The position numbers and the translations under genes were made by a program. From Trochalopteron elliotii (taxonomy: Eukaryota > Chordata > Aves > Passeriformes > Leiothrichidae), in assembly GCA_024734555.1 (NCBI GenBank), contig JANPWX010000544.1:299425-363424 (forward strand): 64,000 nt of DNA. Direction: 5' to 3'. Under the pieces are notes generated by a model. The model was not told the origin of the DNA, made no database searches, and saw only the letters and a list, made by a program, of their open reading frames with translations. Position 1 is the first letter of the stretch. Each line of letters opens with the position of its first letter. This document shows positions 21,701 to 36,700 of the stretch, piece by piece.

Positions 21701-24700
21701 GGCCTGCCTTATTCGTGGCCCAGAGCCAAACCCTGCAGCTGCCCGTCCTGACAAAGCCAACAGGATTCTTTTCACTCTGAGCCAATATTGATCATCTCCT
21801 GAAGGACCTGCTGGGCTGAGGATCTGAGCTTTAAGCAAGGTCAGAATTAATAGAGCTCTAGACATTGTGTAGAGAATGAACACTTCTCATTCCCATCCTG
21901 GAAAACATCAGCAAATATCAAAATTCACTGGATGTAACTCTATTTTTAGAGTTGGATGACCTACAGACAGGCACAGTAGTCAGTAAACAGGGTGTGAAAT
22001 GCACATGGTACTTCCTCAGATATTTTTACCCATTTCAAAATGCAACTGGTCTAAACAGTGTTCAATATTGGGCATTGTGTGATGTAAACCAGCACGTGTT
22101 CTCCTGGTTTCTGAGAGATTATCCTAAATATAGACAATAGATTCTGAGAGTTATTTATTTTATTTCACTAGTTTTAAACCCATTTTTATTATTCTTCCCT
22201 GTCATCCCTTGGGAGTTTGAAAGGAACAGACCTTGGGATAACTTTACCCATCTGTTTTTGAAGCTGTTAAATGGCAGATTAATGACAGTTAAGCAGTGTA
22301 GCCAGTGTCTCCAAATCCTTCACATCACTCCCACTCACCAGAACTCTCCATCATTCTCAACAGTGAGCCCCAAGTTCTTGCGCTCGGAATCGCTGACTTT
22401 CTTCCACTCTTCAGAACTAAAAGGAAATAATTAAAAAAAAAAAGAAAAATACCCCAAAACAATTAAGATTATTAATAACTTAAAAATAAAAACTCTCACC
22501 TGGAAAAAAAAGAATTGAAGTAAAAATCTCTCCTGGTCTGCGGTTTTAAAAGGAATATCAGAGTACCAAAAGGGCAGATGATATTGATGAAAGTGTGAGG
22601 CTTTCAGGAGGAGTTTTAAAATATTAATTGATTTGAAAGCTACTAAGAAAGAAAGAGATGAATAGGAAATAGGCTCAAGTAGAGCAGAACTTTATTGATT
22701 TCCTTTGTCACACCCTCCATTAGTACTCCTAAACACTTAAACAGCTGGTTTCCAAGGTCACAGGAGATTGACTCCATTCCCTGAAGGCCCCTCAAATGAA
22801 ACCTGCTTTTCCTCCTCGGGACATTATTGAATGCTTCACTTAGACCAGAGTAATCTCTTTATCTTTTAATCACCTTAATAAAACAGGCCTGAGGTCTGAG
22901 ATTTCCCCCGAGGGGCCTTTGAGAAGAAGCTGCTGGAGCCTGAGCACAGTGTCCAGTTTGCAGAGGAGCATCACAGTGCCCAGACCCTTCAGACGAGCAC
23001 AGACCCCAAATTCCAGCAACTGAAACCCAAACCAGACCCCAACCCTGATGGGTGACACCAGACAAACAGACACAACTCCTCCCTGCCCCTCCAAAAGCTC
23101 TTGGAGGCTAAAGCTGAAGGTGGCTGCAAGGAGGAAAGGGAGGCTGCTCACCCTAACAGACATCTTCTTAACCTAGTTGGAAATTGTCAATTTAATTCTG
23201 TTAGACCAAAAGCCATGGGCACCATCAGAGTCCTCAGTGCTGGCATGAGTGGCAGCTGTGCCAGGCACAGGCCACTGGAGAACCCTCAGGGCTTCAGTTA
23301 AACAAGACACAGCAGCTCTTTTGTCCATTCTTTGCATTTCACCCAGACCAATCTCTCTGAAAGGAGCAGATTTTTGCTAGACGAAGCATGGATGACAAGA
23401 AATTAATATGCTGCTATTAAGAACACTGCATTGTTAAATTTTAAATGCTAGCTGGTGAGCCCAGTGCTGAACTGTCACGTATTTTTCATGTATAAATCAC
23501 CCATGATGGGAGACATCCCCTCCAGCAATCATTTCTCTTGCTGTGGAAGTACCTGTTAAGCCCACAGCCCACATGAAAATTCATTAGAAAGTTAATTAGA
23601 AAGAAAACACAAACATGGCACTTTTACAGCATTTTTCACCAGTCACTTAAATGATCTACAGGACTTTTGCCATCCCCAGCAGCTGGAAATGACAGATGAG
23701 AAACTGAGCCACAGACAGGCTCAGTGGTGAAGCTGGGAACGAGCCCCAAGTTCTTGACTCATGAGCTGTTTTTCCTCCCACCTTCCAGTGTGCCAGAAGA
23801 ATGATATAAACAATAAATAAGGTCCAGGGAGCCACAGACTCCTCCAGGACATGCTCATTTTCTCAGAGGAGAATGGGCAGAGATGGCACAGAAGTTCAGC
23901 CATCTCTGGGTATGGGTGTGTCTCAGCAGTGTTTAACCACAAATTCCACTGGCCCCAGCAGACTTTCACCCCTTTGACACTGGGGTTGTGTGGGAAATAC
24001 TAAAGGTAAGGAGGCTTTCAGAAAGCTGTGAAAGCAGGCCCCAGGAGCAGAGAGAGCAGAAGAATTTAGAATTAGCTGCAACTGTAAAGCTTGAAAGTAG
24101 GAAAAGTTACAGCAGTACAGCAAGCAAGGCCATGAAACAATAGTTTGAGTCTTAGGCTTGGCTAGGATAGACCTTAAGACTGCAGAAAAATATGCTTAGC
24201 AAGACAGTAGAAGATTTTAAGTTTAATAATGGTTTATTGTATATTGTTAATAGAAAGCATCCAAGCAGGCATTATTTGAAGCAGGTGTATGTGTGCTTTT
24301 AGTGACTGGCTAGAACAATTGTCTGTAATTAGAAATATGCTAATTGGCTGGAAAGTTTATAAAGTACCCTGTAACAAAGAGATCTTTGACTGCTGCTGAC
24401 AGGGGTGAGCTGTTGCCATCTTTCAATTGTCTCAAACCCTGTCATGAGGCTGATGCTGCAATAGAAGTTCAAGGAACGTCTCCCAGTGGCTCCATCCCCT
24501 TTGTGCACAAACCTCCAGCACAGGTTTGCAGCTCTTACCTGTCACTCCAGGCACCGTGCCATTCCCTTTTCCCCCAGGGATTCCTCAGCCTGATCATGAA
24601 GAGCTTTTCAGCATTGAAGGACAAGAGGAGCCTCTCCCCGAGGCGCAGCTTGGTGATGGCAGTCACGGAGTAGGCATGGCCCACAATGAGCCCCAGCTCT

Positions 24701-27700
24701 GTCTCTGCTTCATTGGGGCGCCCAGAGGACTCCTGGGGTGTAGGAACATCCGTGGAAGTAAAGTGAGAAGGGGCAAGAACCTTGTTACAACACATTATAT
24801 CTCCTTATGTGTTGCATATTCTAATTTACAGTGACCAACCCGTGTGAGATACAAAACCTACAGAACTGCTCTATTACCATATCACTCTGTATTCTAAACT
24901 CTAAAGACTGTCTTCTTATCTATCTTTTCCCTGATACCTTGGCAGGGTGGGGTGGGGCTGCACCCTTGGGTCCCTTATTGTCCCATTGTGTTTTACAATC
25001 CCCGTCTCCCTGCCTGCCATGATCACATCTCAAGGCTTTCATTTCTATTTCATTCATAGGTTTTATATTCTCAGTATCTCTTGCCAGGCAATCATATTTG
25101 TCAGCTTTTCCTGTCCCATCTTTCCCAACACTGGGGCACCAAAAATGGCAATTAAACCAGAAGAACTCACATCTCTGAGGAACCTGACGGCTCCAAGTTC
25201 AAGGGGAAGGATGAGGAAAATCTGTTTTTCATTCTTTTCCTGAGTGATTTGACTATGCAGGAAAATAACAGCACTGAATCAGAATCTAGGACTCAGAATT
25301 AGGGGCTCACTAGTCTGATGTTAGTGCCAGACAATTCCAGTGCCAGGCTGTCGCAATAGGACACAAAATAAAGATGCTTGACTCCAGTCAGAAGCAGTAG
25401 AAATCAGAACTTTTATTTACAATTTATCCAGCTTTTTTATAACATGCTGCACTAAAAGGCACGTTATTGGTCCATAGGACTGACATCTCTCCCACTGGCT
25501 AAGGAACAGAAATAGCAAACAACACCTGCTGTTATGGGAAAGGAATATTGTTTACACAAGGTAGTTTTGGGAAAAAGAAAAATGTTGAAAAGTTTCCCTT
25601 GGGAAGAGCTCAGCAATTCTCAGGCTCAGAAAATATCGAGTCTACACCAGACAATCCCAGAGCACAGGGGAATCCTGCCTGCTGCAGCCAGTCTGTCTCC
25701 TCCTGGCCTCAGAGTTAGAGACTCTGGCAGGGCTGATGGAAAATCTTTATCAGCCTTGCCAAAATCTTGTCATCTCAACCAAATGGCTCTTCTGGACACT
25801 GTGCCCAGACTGTCTGGGGGTGTCCTCACCTGGACAATCATGGGTTTAGCTGGTGAGGCCAATGGTTGTTCTTGTGCTGGAATAAGTTGGACACTCAGGA
25901 GAGAACCACTGGCAGTGGATAGAAGTGGGAGAACACAGGCACAAGTGAAAAAGCTTCCAAGTCATTTGTGAAGCTTGTCCTGCATCTCACTCCCCCCTGG
26001 CAGGGCTCTCTCCTAGCAAAGGGAAGATCTGCAGGTTGCTTTAGGAACTGGGTTTGCTCATCATGAACTCCACATAAGAATCCCAATTTCCAGCTGTGAT
26101 CAGGCTGTCCCCAAACTGTCCCTAAATCAACCCTAAACTGTCCTGTTTGATGACCTAGGCCTGATCAGATGCTGATCTAAGAATACATAAAAGTAGCCAA
26201 GCTCTGGAAAAGAGCACTATTTCATTTAATGCATCCAAATCTCCTGATCTAAACCCAAAAAAGCAGCACCCTACAAAGATGTTGGAGTTGTTTTGATGGC
26301 CCTGGGTCCAGATTCTCCACATCCTCAATGAATCCAGCCAAGCCACCTTTGAGTCTCCCTCATCTCTCACCCATATGGGCTTTCTCTCACCCACAGGGCC
26401 TGGAAACATTCATTCCCTTGGACATCAAGAAAGGAAAACTTGAGTCAGTGCAAATCCTTGAGTGCAAACTTGTAATTACCTAATTAATGCTCAATCAAGC
26501 CTTGGCTGAGGAGGAGACAGCAAGAGGTATGGCCTCTTGGTGTTACTAATGCAAATATTTAAATATAAATATATTTTTTATCATTACACATTAATATATT
26601 AGTATAAATAGATGAATATTTAAATATAAATAAGGACTTATCACAGTAATGAAATGCACATAGTGCTTCCTCAGATATTTTTTACCCATTCCAAAATTTA
26701 ACTGGTCTAAACAGACAAGGTCCTTGTCCTAAGGCAAATGTTGCACTGATATAACATTGCTCAGTCCCCAAAGGTAAGAAATCACATTTGAAAAAAAAAA
26801 AAGAAAAAAAAAAAAAAAAGGAAAAGGGAGGAGAAATTCCTGTCAAATTGGAACTGACAGATGGTCTGGCAACTGTGAGAGTCTCACCAAGCCCCCTGTG
26901 CCTCTCGCTGACAAGAGCTCCCAAAGAATCAGCTCAAGTGTTCCCCCAGCCTGGCTGGCATTCCCTGGCTCTGGGCTCCCTGCATTGTGACACTTCCACT
27001 CGAGTTTTTCACAACTAAAAGCAAACAAGGAGCCCTTGACACCACGGGAATCTGTAACTTCTCCTGCTGCCTTCAATATCCCCCAGGCTTTTCTCACTGC
27101 TGGCTTTTCCCACCTCATTCTGGAGATGCTTATTTATTTCTTTATTCAAAGGAGGTATTTAAACATCTCCTGTCCGTTCAGATTTCCAAATGGTGATGCT
27201 CAGGGCCATTCTGTAATCCAAGGAAAATGATGATATGTCTGTAAGGCAGCAATGAAGCCACTTGAGTATTAAATATTCCACACCTAACAAGCTCCACTGT
27301 GTTTATAATACATCAGAAAGTGACAAATGCAGGCAAAGTTAGGAATGCCCTCTCTGTAATCAATGTTTAGAAGCCTTTGTGTTTAATTTGGAAGGCAGAA
27401 ACATAATGCCAGGAATCAGTGAAAGCATTACAACTGCCTAATTAATTGCTTTTTAAAACACAGCTCCCTGTACTGAGTCAATCACCTCACTAAATTCTTG
27501 TTAAGAAACAGAACTGCTCTAGCATTTGGGAGCAACCTATCCTGCCAGAAACAATGTTTGCACTAACAATTGACACCAGGCACTCTGCTCTGCCAGCCTG
27601 GCCTGAGCAAATCAGATGGAATTCTTTCCAATAAAAAATTCAGGCCTTAAAAAAAAAAAGGTAGAACAAAACTCAAAGACCTTGAAGCTTTTTTTTCTGA

Positions 27701-30700
27701 GCTGTTTCCTGATGTTGCTGGAAGGGACAGTCCAGGAGCCCTGCTCTATCTCAGGTTAAAGTTTGTGTCCCAGAAGGTACCAGCTGCTCCTCTGGTGCCA
27801 AGCCCTGTTGCATGGCCAGGACCAGATAAATAGGTAAAATTCTCAGGAACCTCCAAAACCAGCTGATTTTCTGTCATTCTTGACAATTCCACAGCTCTCC
27901 TCATACTCACAAGAATTTCTGAATGAATCATCTTCATTCACAGACAGGGAAATTAAAGCAAAATGTTTAAGTGATTTAACTGAGATCAGCCTTAGCTAAG
28001 GTCTGAAGCTGAAGCAGGGGCCGTGGGGGGAAGATGCTGAAGTGCACGTGGATGCCAACCCTGCAGCTCCTAGAAAATGACCCCTTTTCTGTGGGCTGCT
28101 GGATTAGTGGCTCACGATAAATGATTTAAAACATCATTTAAAAGCAATCTTTTAGGAAATGTTCAGGTGTTGGTGTGTGTGTCTCTTTGTTCAGCCCGGT
28201 GTTCGGCTAGACCTCCCAGCAGCTCCAACACGCCACAACAGGACTGATTTGTGAGTCTTGGCTCAGCAGCCCCTGGACTTTCACTGTCACAGCTGTGGTG
28301 TAAATGAAAGAGGGGACTCTTGGAGGGTCAGGGGGACAGAGGTTTATTGGGGGGTCACAGGGGAACCCCTTACCTCCTGCCTGATGCCTCAGGAGAGACC
28401 CCGGACAAAGGCTACAGGGGGGTTTTGTCCAGGACAGGCTCAAGGGGTGGGTACAAACTACAAACCAATAAAACAAAGCAAAGTAATACATGCCAAATGA
28501 ATTACCTAACTACTAACAAATCAAGGTAATTTGGGGAGGGGTCTCGGGAGAATCTGCCAACTGCTGTTCAAATCTCTTCGAAAGTTCTGGACCTTGGAGA
28601 CAGTAACTTAATGATGGACAGGGGAAGAAGGAGAGGATGGGCAGGGAGCATCATGGGGAAAGGACCAACAGGAAACAGTCTCTGGGCAAAGACCAGAGAG
28701 GCACAGAAACTCTTACCAACTTATGATAAGAGGAAAAACTCCAAGACAAGGGGCCCTTATGGGGTAACTAGAGCTATACCAACTTATAACAAATCCTTTT
28801 CTAAAACATGGAAATCTTGCAAACCCACATTCAGGTGCCATTGCAGTTTGTTGGCCCTTCACGTGTGATAACAGCTTTGGGCAAGGTGAGGATTCCAGCA
28901 CTGCCCAGCCAGGGCCTGGCAGTGCAGACTTGTTTAGAAGGGGAGCTCAGCCCAGTTGTCAGTGGTTTGGGGGCTGGGCCAGAGGTGGTTTGTGAAGCAC
29001 AAAGCATCCTTTGGGAGCTGTTATCTTCTTAGCACAGGACTGGAGAGAGGTAAAGCTTCCTCAGAAACCATCCCCTCTCTACTGACTATGGGAACTTCAG
29101 GGCTATGGTCTCCTAAATGTGGGCACTGAGTTACCTGAGCCTCACATGAGCCAGCACAGGCAAGTTCTGCACCTTAATTCCAGTGGGGAGATTATTCAAC
29201 ATATTAAATATATTAAATATATTAAATATATTAAATATATTAAATATATTAAATATATTAAATATATTCAATATATTCAATATATTCAATGTATTTCAAT
29301 GTATTTCAATGTATTAGATATATTCAATGTATTCAATATATTCAATGTATTCAATATATTCAATGTATTCAATATATTGAATATATTCAATATGAAATAG
29401 CTTTACCTGAACATATGTAGTGTATATACCTGAATATATATAGTATATTCGATATATTCAATATATTCAATATGTTCAATGTGTTCAATGTATTCAATAT
29501 ATTCAATATGAAACAGCATTACCTGAATAACCAGGTGAGCTCAGCCTTTCAGCTTAGCTCCACTGTTACTCTGGCTGAACTGGCACAACCAAAATCAAGA
29601 AGTCTCAGCACTCTGTGTCAGAATTGTTTTCTCTAACAAGATTTCTCTAAGGAATAAAGCAATTGAATGCTGCTATCTGCCCTGTAAATTAGGGTGGATT
29701 TACTTCAGGCCAATTCACAACTGTGGCCATCCAGAAAAAAGAATTTCAGACACAGTGAAGTGGCAGCACAAGCAGTTGTGATTGTGTTTAGTGGCTCCTG
29801 GAGCTGGAATCTCTTGCTGGGTTTCTCCATACAAAGCTTTTCCAAACATGCAAAGGAAGGACATGCTCAATATCCTAATGATGGTATTTCTTCCAGGATA
29901 TTTTCATTGAAATAAACCCTGAAAATCCAGCTCTCTGTACTCACCGAAATGAAGCAGCTGATGAACCCTCCTCTTTTATGCACTTTCATCAAGTCTTCAA
30001 ACAGCTTCATCTGCTCAGGAATAACCTCACCATATTTGCCCTCTGCCAAACTAATGGATTCTGCCACTGCTCCAGTGAAATCCACCAGGGCTTCTGCAGC
30101 ACTGCCTCCATCCAGGGCTTGGTAGGATCCAGCCAGCCTGGGGGCAACACAGAATATCCTTCATTTACAGGGGGCTGGAACAAGTGCTCTGGTTTGGCTT
30201 GAAGGTAGAGAACATGTTTGTGTCTCACCAAGGAAAAAAACAGAACAGAGCAAAAAAAAAAGCCTGAGCAGGCTGCAGAGAAATCTTCCCTGGTTTCTAA
30301 GGATCCTTAAGGATTTGGGCTGCTGAAGTAGACTGCATTGCACTCCTTTATTATTTACATCCTTAACTTTAAAGAAGATTAAAGAAGATAAAAGGGATTA
30401 AAGAAGGAGTTTTCAGTCTTTTTTAGGTTCTCTACTGTGGCAATGCACCCCACACCCCCAGCAGGTGCTTCCAAATAGGAAATGAGTTTCAGTTTACCTT
30501 TAGACATTTTAGGAAGTTTAACTAGAAAGTTCTGTGTTTTTCTGACAGGGGTTGGCTCAGTGCCAAGAGAGAAGTATCTGTTTATTGAACCTTTTCGCTG
30601 TTCTTCAGATCCTGTATCTCCCCTAATTGGCAGCAGGCCAGATTGTCCTTCCTAAAATATTCAGTATTTAGGAAGGAGCAAAAAAAGAAGTAAAAGGCTT

Positions 30701-33700
30701 TTTGGGGTGTTTCTAGCTGGCTGTCAGAGGTTTTCTCAGACACTTGTGCACGGCTTTTCTTTTGTTTTCTGTAACGTTTGTTATTTTGCTATTTTTCCTT
30801 ATTAAACCTTTTGCTTTACAAAACACCTCTGAAGAGCAGTCTGGCTGAAATTATTTTAAGCCAATCTGCAAGGGCTGAACCCTCAGAGATTGATACATTT
30901 ACATGTGGTTTTATAAGACTCTGGCCAGGTGTTAACCTGTATCACTCTACTAGCAGCAAAACTAAACCCTTTGGAAAATCTGATAGAATTGAAAGACAAA
31001 ACAGACTGATAGGATAGGGCTAAAATGATTTCTAAAGGCATAAGAGCAGGACCTAGCTTCGCTGTAACCAGGATGTCATTTCCATGCTATTATTTTAATC
31101 AAACCAAGTATAACTTGCCTAGGTAATAATCAGGGGAGGAGGGGGAATGAATGTAATCCTTAGTTAAATACGTAGGCCCTAGAAATAAAGTTAGATATTC
31201 TTTAGTAAGTCAAGGTGAACCTGTACCTGTATCATAATCATATGATAAATTACCTTATTGTTAATTGTAAGCATCTGGTAACTAAATATGATTATTATCT
31301 TAAACACGAATCATGGGAATCTTAAATATGAATCATGAGAATCTTAAACACGAATCCTGAGAATCAATTGTTCCAAATTCATGCTTGGGTAAAATCAATA
31401 GAACAATGGGGTTTAATGGTTAACATATAACCATTCTTATGTAACAAGAAAGTATAAAACTGTGTCTCTTCCAAACTTCTGGTGGAGTGAAGATTCGGGT
31501 CCTTGGACCCCTGGCTCCCAGAGCTCTCCAATAAAGCACTGCATGCAATCCTTCCATGATTGTGTGTTTCTTCCTACACTAACAAGACAAAGGACGACAC
31601 TGAGAACTGCAAGGACAAGGAACCAGCTCATACTTAGCATAGGCTTTCTCCAGCAGAGCACTCCAGAACTCATTTCTGACGTTGGAGTGGCAGTAGATCA
31701 ACTCCCCGTTCTCTGTCGGCAGCAGATCATCAACCACCACCTCTGTCCACGCCCCGAAGCACCAGAAACGGAAACGGAAAATCCCAGCGTATTTCCTGGG
31801 GTTTTTGGGGTCCCACTCCTGCTCATTAGAGTCTGGAATCACCTGAGAAACCACAGAAAGGGAAGAAGCTCAGTTGTCGCCCTGATTTTCAGCCTTCTGA
31901 TGATCTCGTTTGCAAACCTTCTAGTGGAGTCTCTCATGCATGTACCATAAACAAAGCAGATTGTTTTCATTCCTCTCTGTGATGGACTGCTGAATTGACC
32001 ACTGGGGTCAGAGAGGTGTTCCTCCTGTCCCCCAGTCCTTGTTCACCTTCCAAATTCTATTTAAACCCCAAATCATAATAAACTTCCCTTCTTATCCTCA
32101 CTTCAGCCTGACGGGTGCGTGTGGTTCTTTTGTGTCATGAACAGTGACACTCAGTGAGTGCACTGTGCTGAGGTTTATTCCCAGGGCACACTGCCCTGGA
32201 ACATTAAAGAAAGGGAAAAATTGTGTCACAATGGGACACAAAATAAAGATACTTGACTCCAGTCAGAAGGTAAGCCTTGAAGTGGTCATGGAGTTGGACT
32301 AAAGGACCATTGTTGGTCCCTTTGGACTGAAAATCTCTGATTACAACAACTCCTGATGGGTTGTTCTATGATTCAGTCTTGAACTCATCTGTGACCACAG
32401 AGAGTAATTTCTTGTTTTAATTGTGGTTTAAAACCCCGACTTCATTTAGGTTTGGGGGCTTTGGTTTTCCCTTCCATTTGATGTCTCCATGCATTCTTTC
32501 ATGAGAAGAGAAATTAAACCCTTGGTCTCTGCCCATCCAGTGCCTGCCTCACACAGAAATACACTTGGATTTTATGCACTATTTAAAGAATCACGAAATG
32601 ATTTGGGTTGGAAGGGACCTGAAAGATCATCTCGTTTCAATCCCTGTGGGAGGGACACTGTTGCAATAGGACACAAAATAAAGATGCTTGACTCCAGTCA
32701 GGAGGCAGCAGAAATCAGAAGGTTTATTTACAATTCATTCAGCCCTTTTATAACATGCTGAGCTAAAAAACACGTTATTGGTCCATAGGGCTGACACCTC
32801 TCCCATTGGCTCAGTAACAGAAATAGCAAACAACACCTGCTGTTATGGGAAAGGAATATTGTTTACACAAGGCTGTTTTGGGAAAAAGAAAACTGTTGAA
32901 AAGTTCCCCTTGGGAAGAGCTCAGCAATTCTCAGGCTCAGAAAATATCGAGCCCACAATTTGAATCCACCAAAATTCACCCCTTGTTAGTCCTAGGGAGA
33001 ACACCATTGGCTGATAGGCAGGGGAGCAACCAAGGTTAGCTTGGGTTATTTGCTTTATTTCCTGCACCACACACAGCAATCACCCACCTGCTGCCAGAGG
33101 CTTTTCCTCAGAGCCAGGCAGGAGCACGCAGCCACAAACCAGCAGTTCCCCAGCTTGCCTTGGTGGAAGTCGTGGGAGCTCATTCCATCCACAAGGAGGT
33201 GGGGGTCTTCACAGAGGTCCTGGCAAAGCAAACCAGAGATTGCTGGGGACTGAAGCTGTAGTACACCACAACGACGCAAAGGTTCTGTCTTCAGAAGGTT
33301 GAAAATGACTCTCTTATTTTTGGGATGTGTCTCCCTTTTTATACTATTCTACACAGATCAGTTTGATTGGTGACAAGAAGACAAACCTCTTCAATCACAC
33401 TGGTCAGACTAGAGGGACATCAAGAAGAAGACCCTCCTAAGGAAAACATGTAAACAATTTTGCTGTTACCAAAATATGTCTGTTGTTTACAGAAAATTCC
33501 CTGGGAAAGGAATTTCAGAAAATCAAACATCTCAGGCACGAACCAGGGCTACAGGGGACTCCACTCCAGAAATGATCACAGCACCCTTCCTGTCAAGAAA
33601 AGCAGCAGGAATTGATGCTGCTGACACCTGAGCTCTGAGCTTCTCCTGGTCAAGCCTCTAAAGGGGGGAAATGATGCCTTAAGATTTCAGCCTTTATCTT

Positions 33701-36700
33701 TTTCAAATCCTGTGCTGCAATAGTGCACAACTCCACACTTCATATAAAGTGTTAACTACTGTCTTCAATTTGGTCAGAAACTATTCCTCTGGGCCTGGAA
33801 TCCAAGGACACCCAACAGCCTCAGGCCCTGAAAAGTATAAACAAAAGTGAATTGTGGGGGGAGCAAACTGGGGGAATGTGACTTCATTACCTGAAGCTGT
33901 AATTGGACAATTAACCTCTGATGTGCAAATAGACCAAACTTATAATTGTCTGAGAAACTTGTGACCATCATCCATCCTGGGTGTAGCCTCTGTGAAGTTT
34001 TTGACTGCCCAGGGTGTATCCATTGAAGGCCTTTAATAAATGCCCACTTTATTCTCTTCACTTTGTCCAGTCTCTGCTCTAGGGAGCCACTCCAAGGCAT
34101 CATCTTCACTGCCATTCCTCTGGCTGACTCACTGGGAACCCTCCTCCAGCAGCCTGTGGTGGTCACTGCAGTGACCCCAACCCCAGCCCCACAGCAGGGA
34201 GAGAACAGCTCTTTGTGAAGCACCTTTCACTCTCTGAGTCTCAGAATTCTCATGGATCTGGCTCCTGTTAGGACTTCTTGTCCCTCCTTTCCTGGCTTCA
34301 TCTCTATCCACATTGCAGATTCCCACCAGAGCATGGCTGGACTTTCCTGCACTTCTCCCTGCTCCTCCCTGGATTTCCCCTTGCTAACTAAACTAAAGGG
34401 AGAAGCTCTCAGTTTCATGGACCATGGGAAGGCCACAGGGGTGCATTTTGCAGCAGTGATGAGTTTGTCCCTGTCATTGTTAGGGCAGACATGACATACA
34501 GAATGACACAATATCAAGTTTTCAGAAGCCTCTCCTTTATTATGGCCCCATGCTGTCATTTATACAGTTTTTACAAACCTCGAGGCCAACTTCTAATTGG
34601 TTAATAGCTTTCTTGTTAATTATTCTATTGGTTAGTAAAAGGCATTTTACTTGTCCATCAAATCTATCTGTTCTCAGATTGTTTACATATTTTCTTTACT
34701 GATTCTCATGGGACAAATCCCTTGTTATTACAGGTGCATTTGTTTTTCACCCTCAGAACAGTCTGTTGTGTTAAAGGCACTTCTCATTCTCAAAACAGCT
34801 TCACACGGGAACATGCAAATTGCTTGTTAGCTGCACCTAGAAGAAATGACAGGGTAACTTTTTACCCTGTTCCTGCATGTCCCCAAATCCTTTGGCAGAG
34901 TGGGAACCTCCCACCAACACTTCAGCAGAGAGAAATGGGACCATCCCTAAGTGGTGTGGGACCTGCAGGGTCCAGCCTAGAGACTCCTCCTGGCACTCCC
35001 CTGTCAGTCATTGCTCCTCCTGACTGGCTGAGGGGATGGCAGAGCAGGCAGTGGCAGGAAATTCTGCTCTTTCACAGTTTAATAACCCTGAATTTCGACA
35101 CTGTGGGAATGATCCTATATCCAAGCATTAGAAATGCAGAATAAATAACTGTATCTCACCTGCAAATGGCAGGAGAGCCCAGATTTCCTGCAGTCTATGC
35201 TGTCTGCCATCAGCAGCACGGGAAGGAGCTGTGCTCCTTACCTGTGGATTCTCTCTGCCCTTTGGTAGTTAAAGATGATGATCCCAAAATAGCAGGACTG
35301 CAACCCAAGCCTGGCTACAGACCACAGGCACCTCTCTGATGTAACCTTGAGAAATCAGTGCCAGAGGAACTCATTTCCAGAGAAAAGAGCCACCTCAGTG
35401 CTCAGCTGATGGTTTTCCTGGGCTGGTTTAGCCAATGGCACCTGAAATCAGCTCACAGCATGGAATTCATAGAGCTGCAGCCATTTTCCTTAAGAAAGCT
35501 ACATTTCTCATTAAATACCAGTTGACATTTAAATGCCTTTTGGGGAACAAGCAACTGATCATTACATGACACTGCTCTTCTGTCAGGAATTCTCACGTGT
35601 CTGCACTTAGAGGAAATTCAAAGCTTGTTAAGAGGCCTTCACAAAAATCTGAGTAACAAAATGGTGCCTACAAGCAAAACTGACCACGTGCAAGATGCTC
35701 ATCAGCATCATGGGCAGATTCATTCAGATTCATCCATTAATGACAATTACTTTTGGATTCTCTTCTGCTTCAACCCAAAACAAAGACTGGAGCAGATTCA
35801 GTCAGACAGATCCATGCACAAGAGCCTTTGGCTGCCTGGGAGGACTCAGCCTGTCAGGGTGCAGTCAGAATATTGACTTGCTCATGATTTTATCCCAGCT
35901 GAAGCACAGTGAGTTTCATCTTTGTGATTAAATTGTTCAGACATTTAAGGCACTTCTTGCTTGCAAAGACAGAGTGAGGAACTCTTTTCCTTATTTAAAT
36001 CATGCTGTTTCTTTCCACAGCTCTTTCACTGCTTGAGTTAATTTTTGATTTTCCCAATGTGATATAAATACACTGGATGCTCTGACATGGAATGGCAGCA
36101 GGAGCTCCAGGCTGGCACTTCAGGGATGTAAATCCACCTGGCTGCAGGGGCTGATATCAGTGGGCCACTTGGCTCTTGTGGTGGTAGCACACATCCCACA
36201 TCCACGTGGGCTAGATTCAATTTTAAATCCCATTTCCTGGCATCTCTGACATCAATAATTTCTAGTTTGTTTTTCCTTTCAAAACGTTATTTTGTTAGAA
36301 TAATAAATGGGGGATAAATGGAGCCATCAGGGTTAGAACTGTCCAAACTTTTCCATCACTAGTGGAAGCCAAAACTTTAATTAGTTTTAGAAAGAAATGA
36401 AGCACTGCTGTGTATTACAAAGATCTTATTTGGTTTGTTTTGATAAAAATAACCACATTAAACTGCCATTTTTTAATTGAAGTGTGTGCCTCGCATCTCA
36501 CAAAGTCCTCAGAGGAAAAACAGAGCAACTTGTGCCAGCTGCCAGAATTTATGGATGAGATCAGCATTTGCTGAGTGCTGGGGTCCAAAGCAAACATGGA
36601 ACAGCAGAGCTCAGAAACAGCACCTCCCTCCTGTCACCAGAGTCACCAAATTCTCCAGGATCCTGGTTGATAAATCCTTTCTGATTAAACCACCTAAGAG

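Larger units (their letters stand above)
24733..29944 (-). other. CAPN6: CAPN6 intron 4-5
   Basis: 5.2 kb. Contains LTRs at 25349-25646 and about 28294-28873, an A-rich run at 26790-26822 and the 9-bp-period AT repeat at 29194-29512. No exon or RNA gene recognised. Confidence 0.5.

Noticed and set aside
32653..32963. Target duplication for the second family D LTR
   Set aside because: Flanking 6-mers ggacac and atttga do not match.
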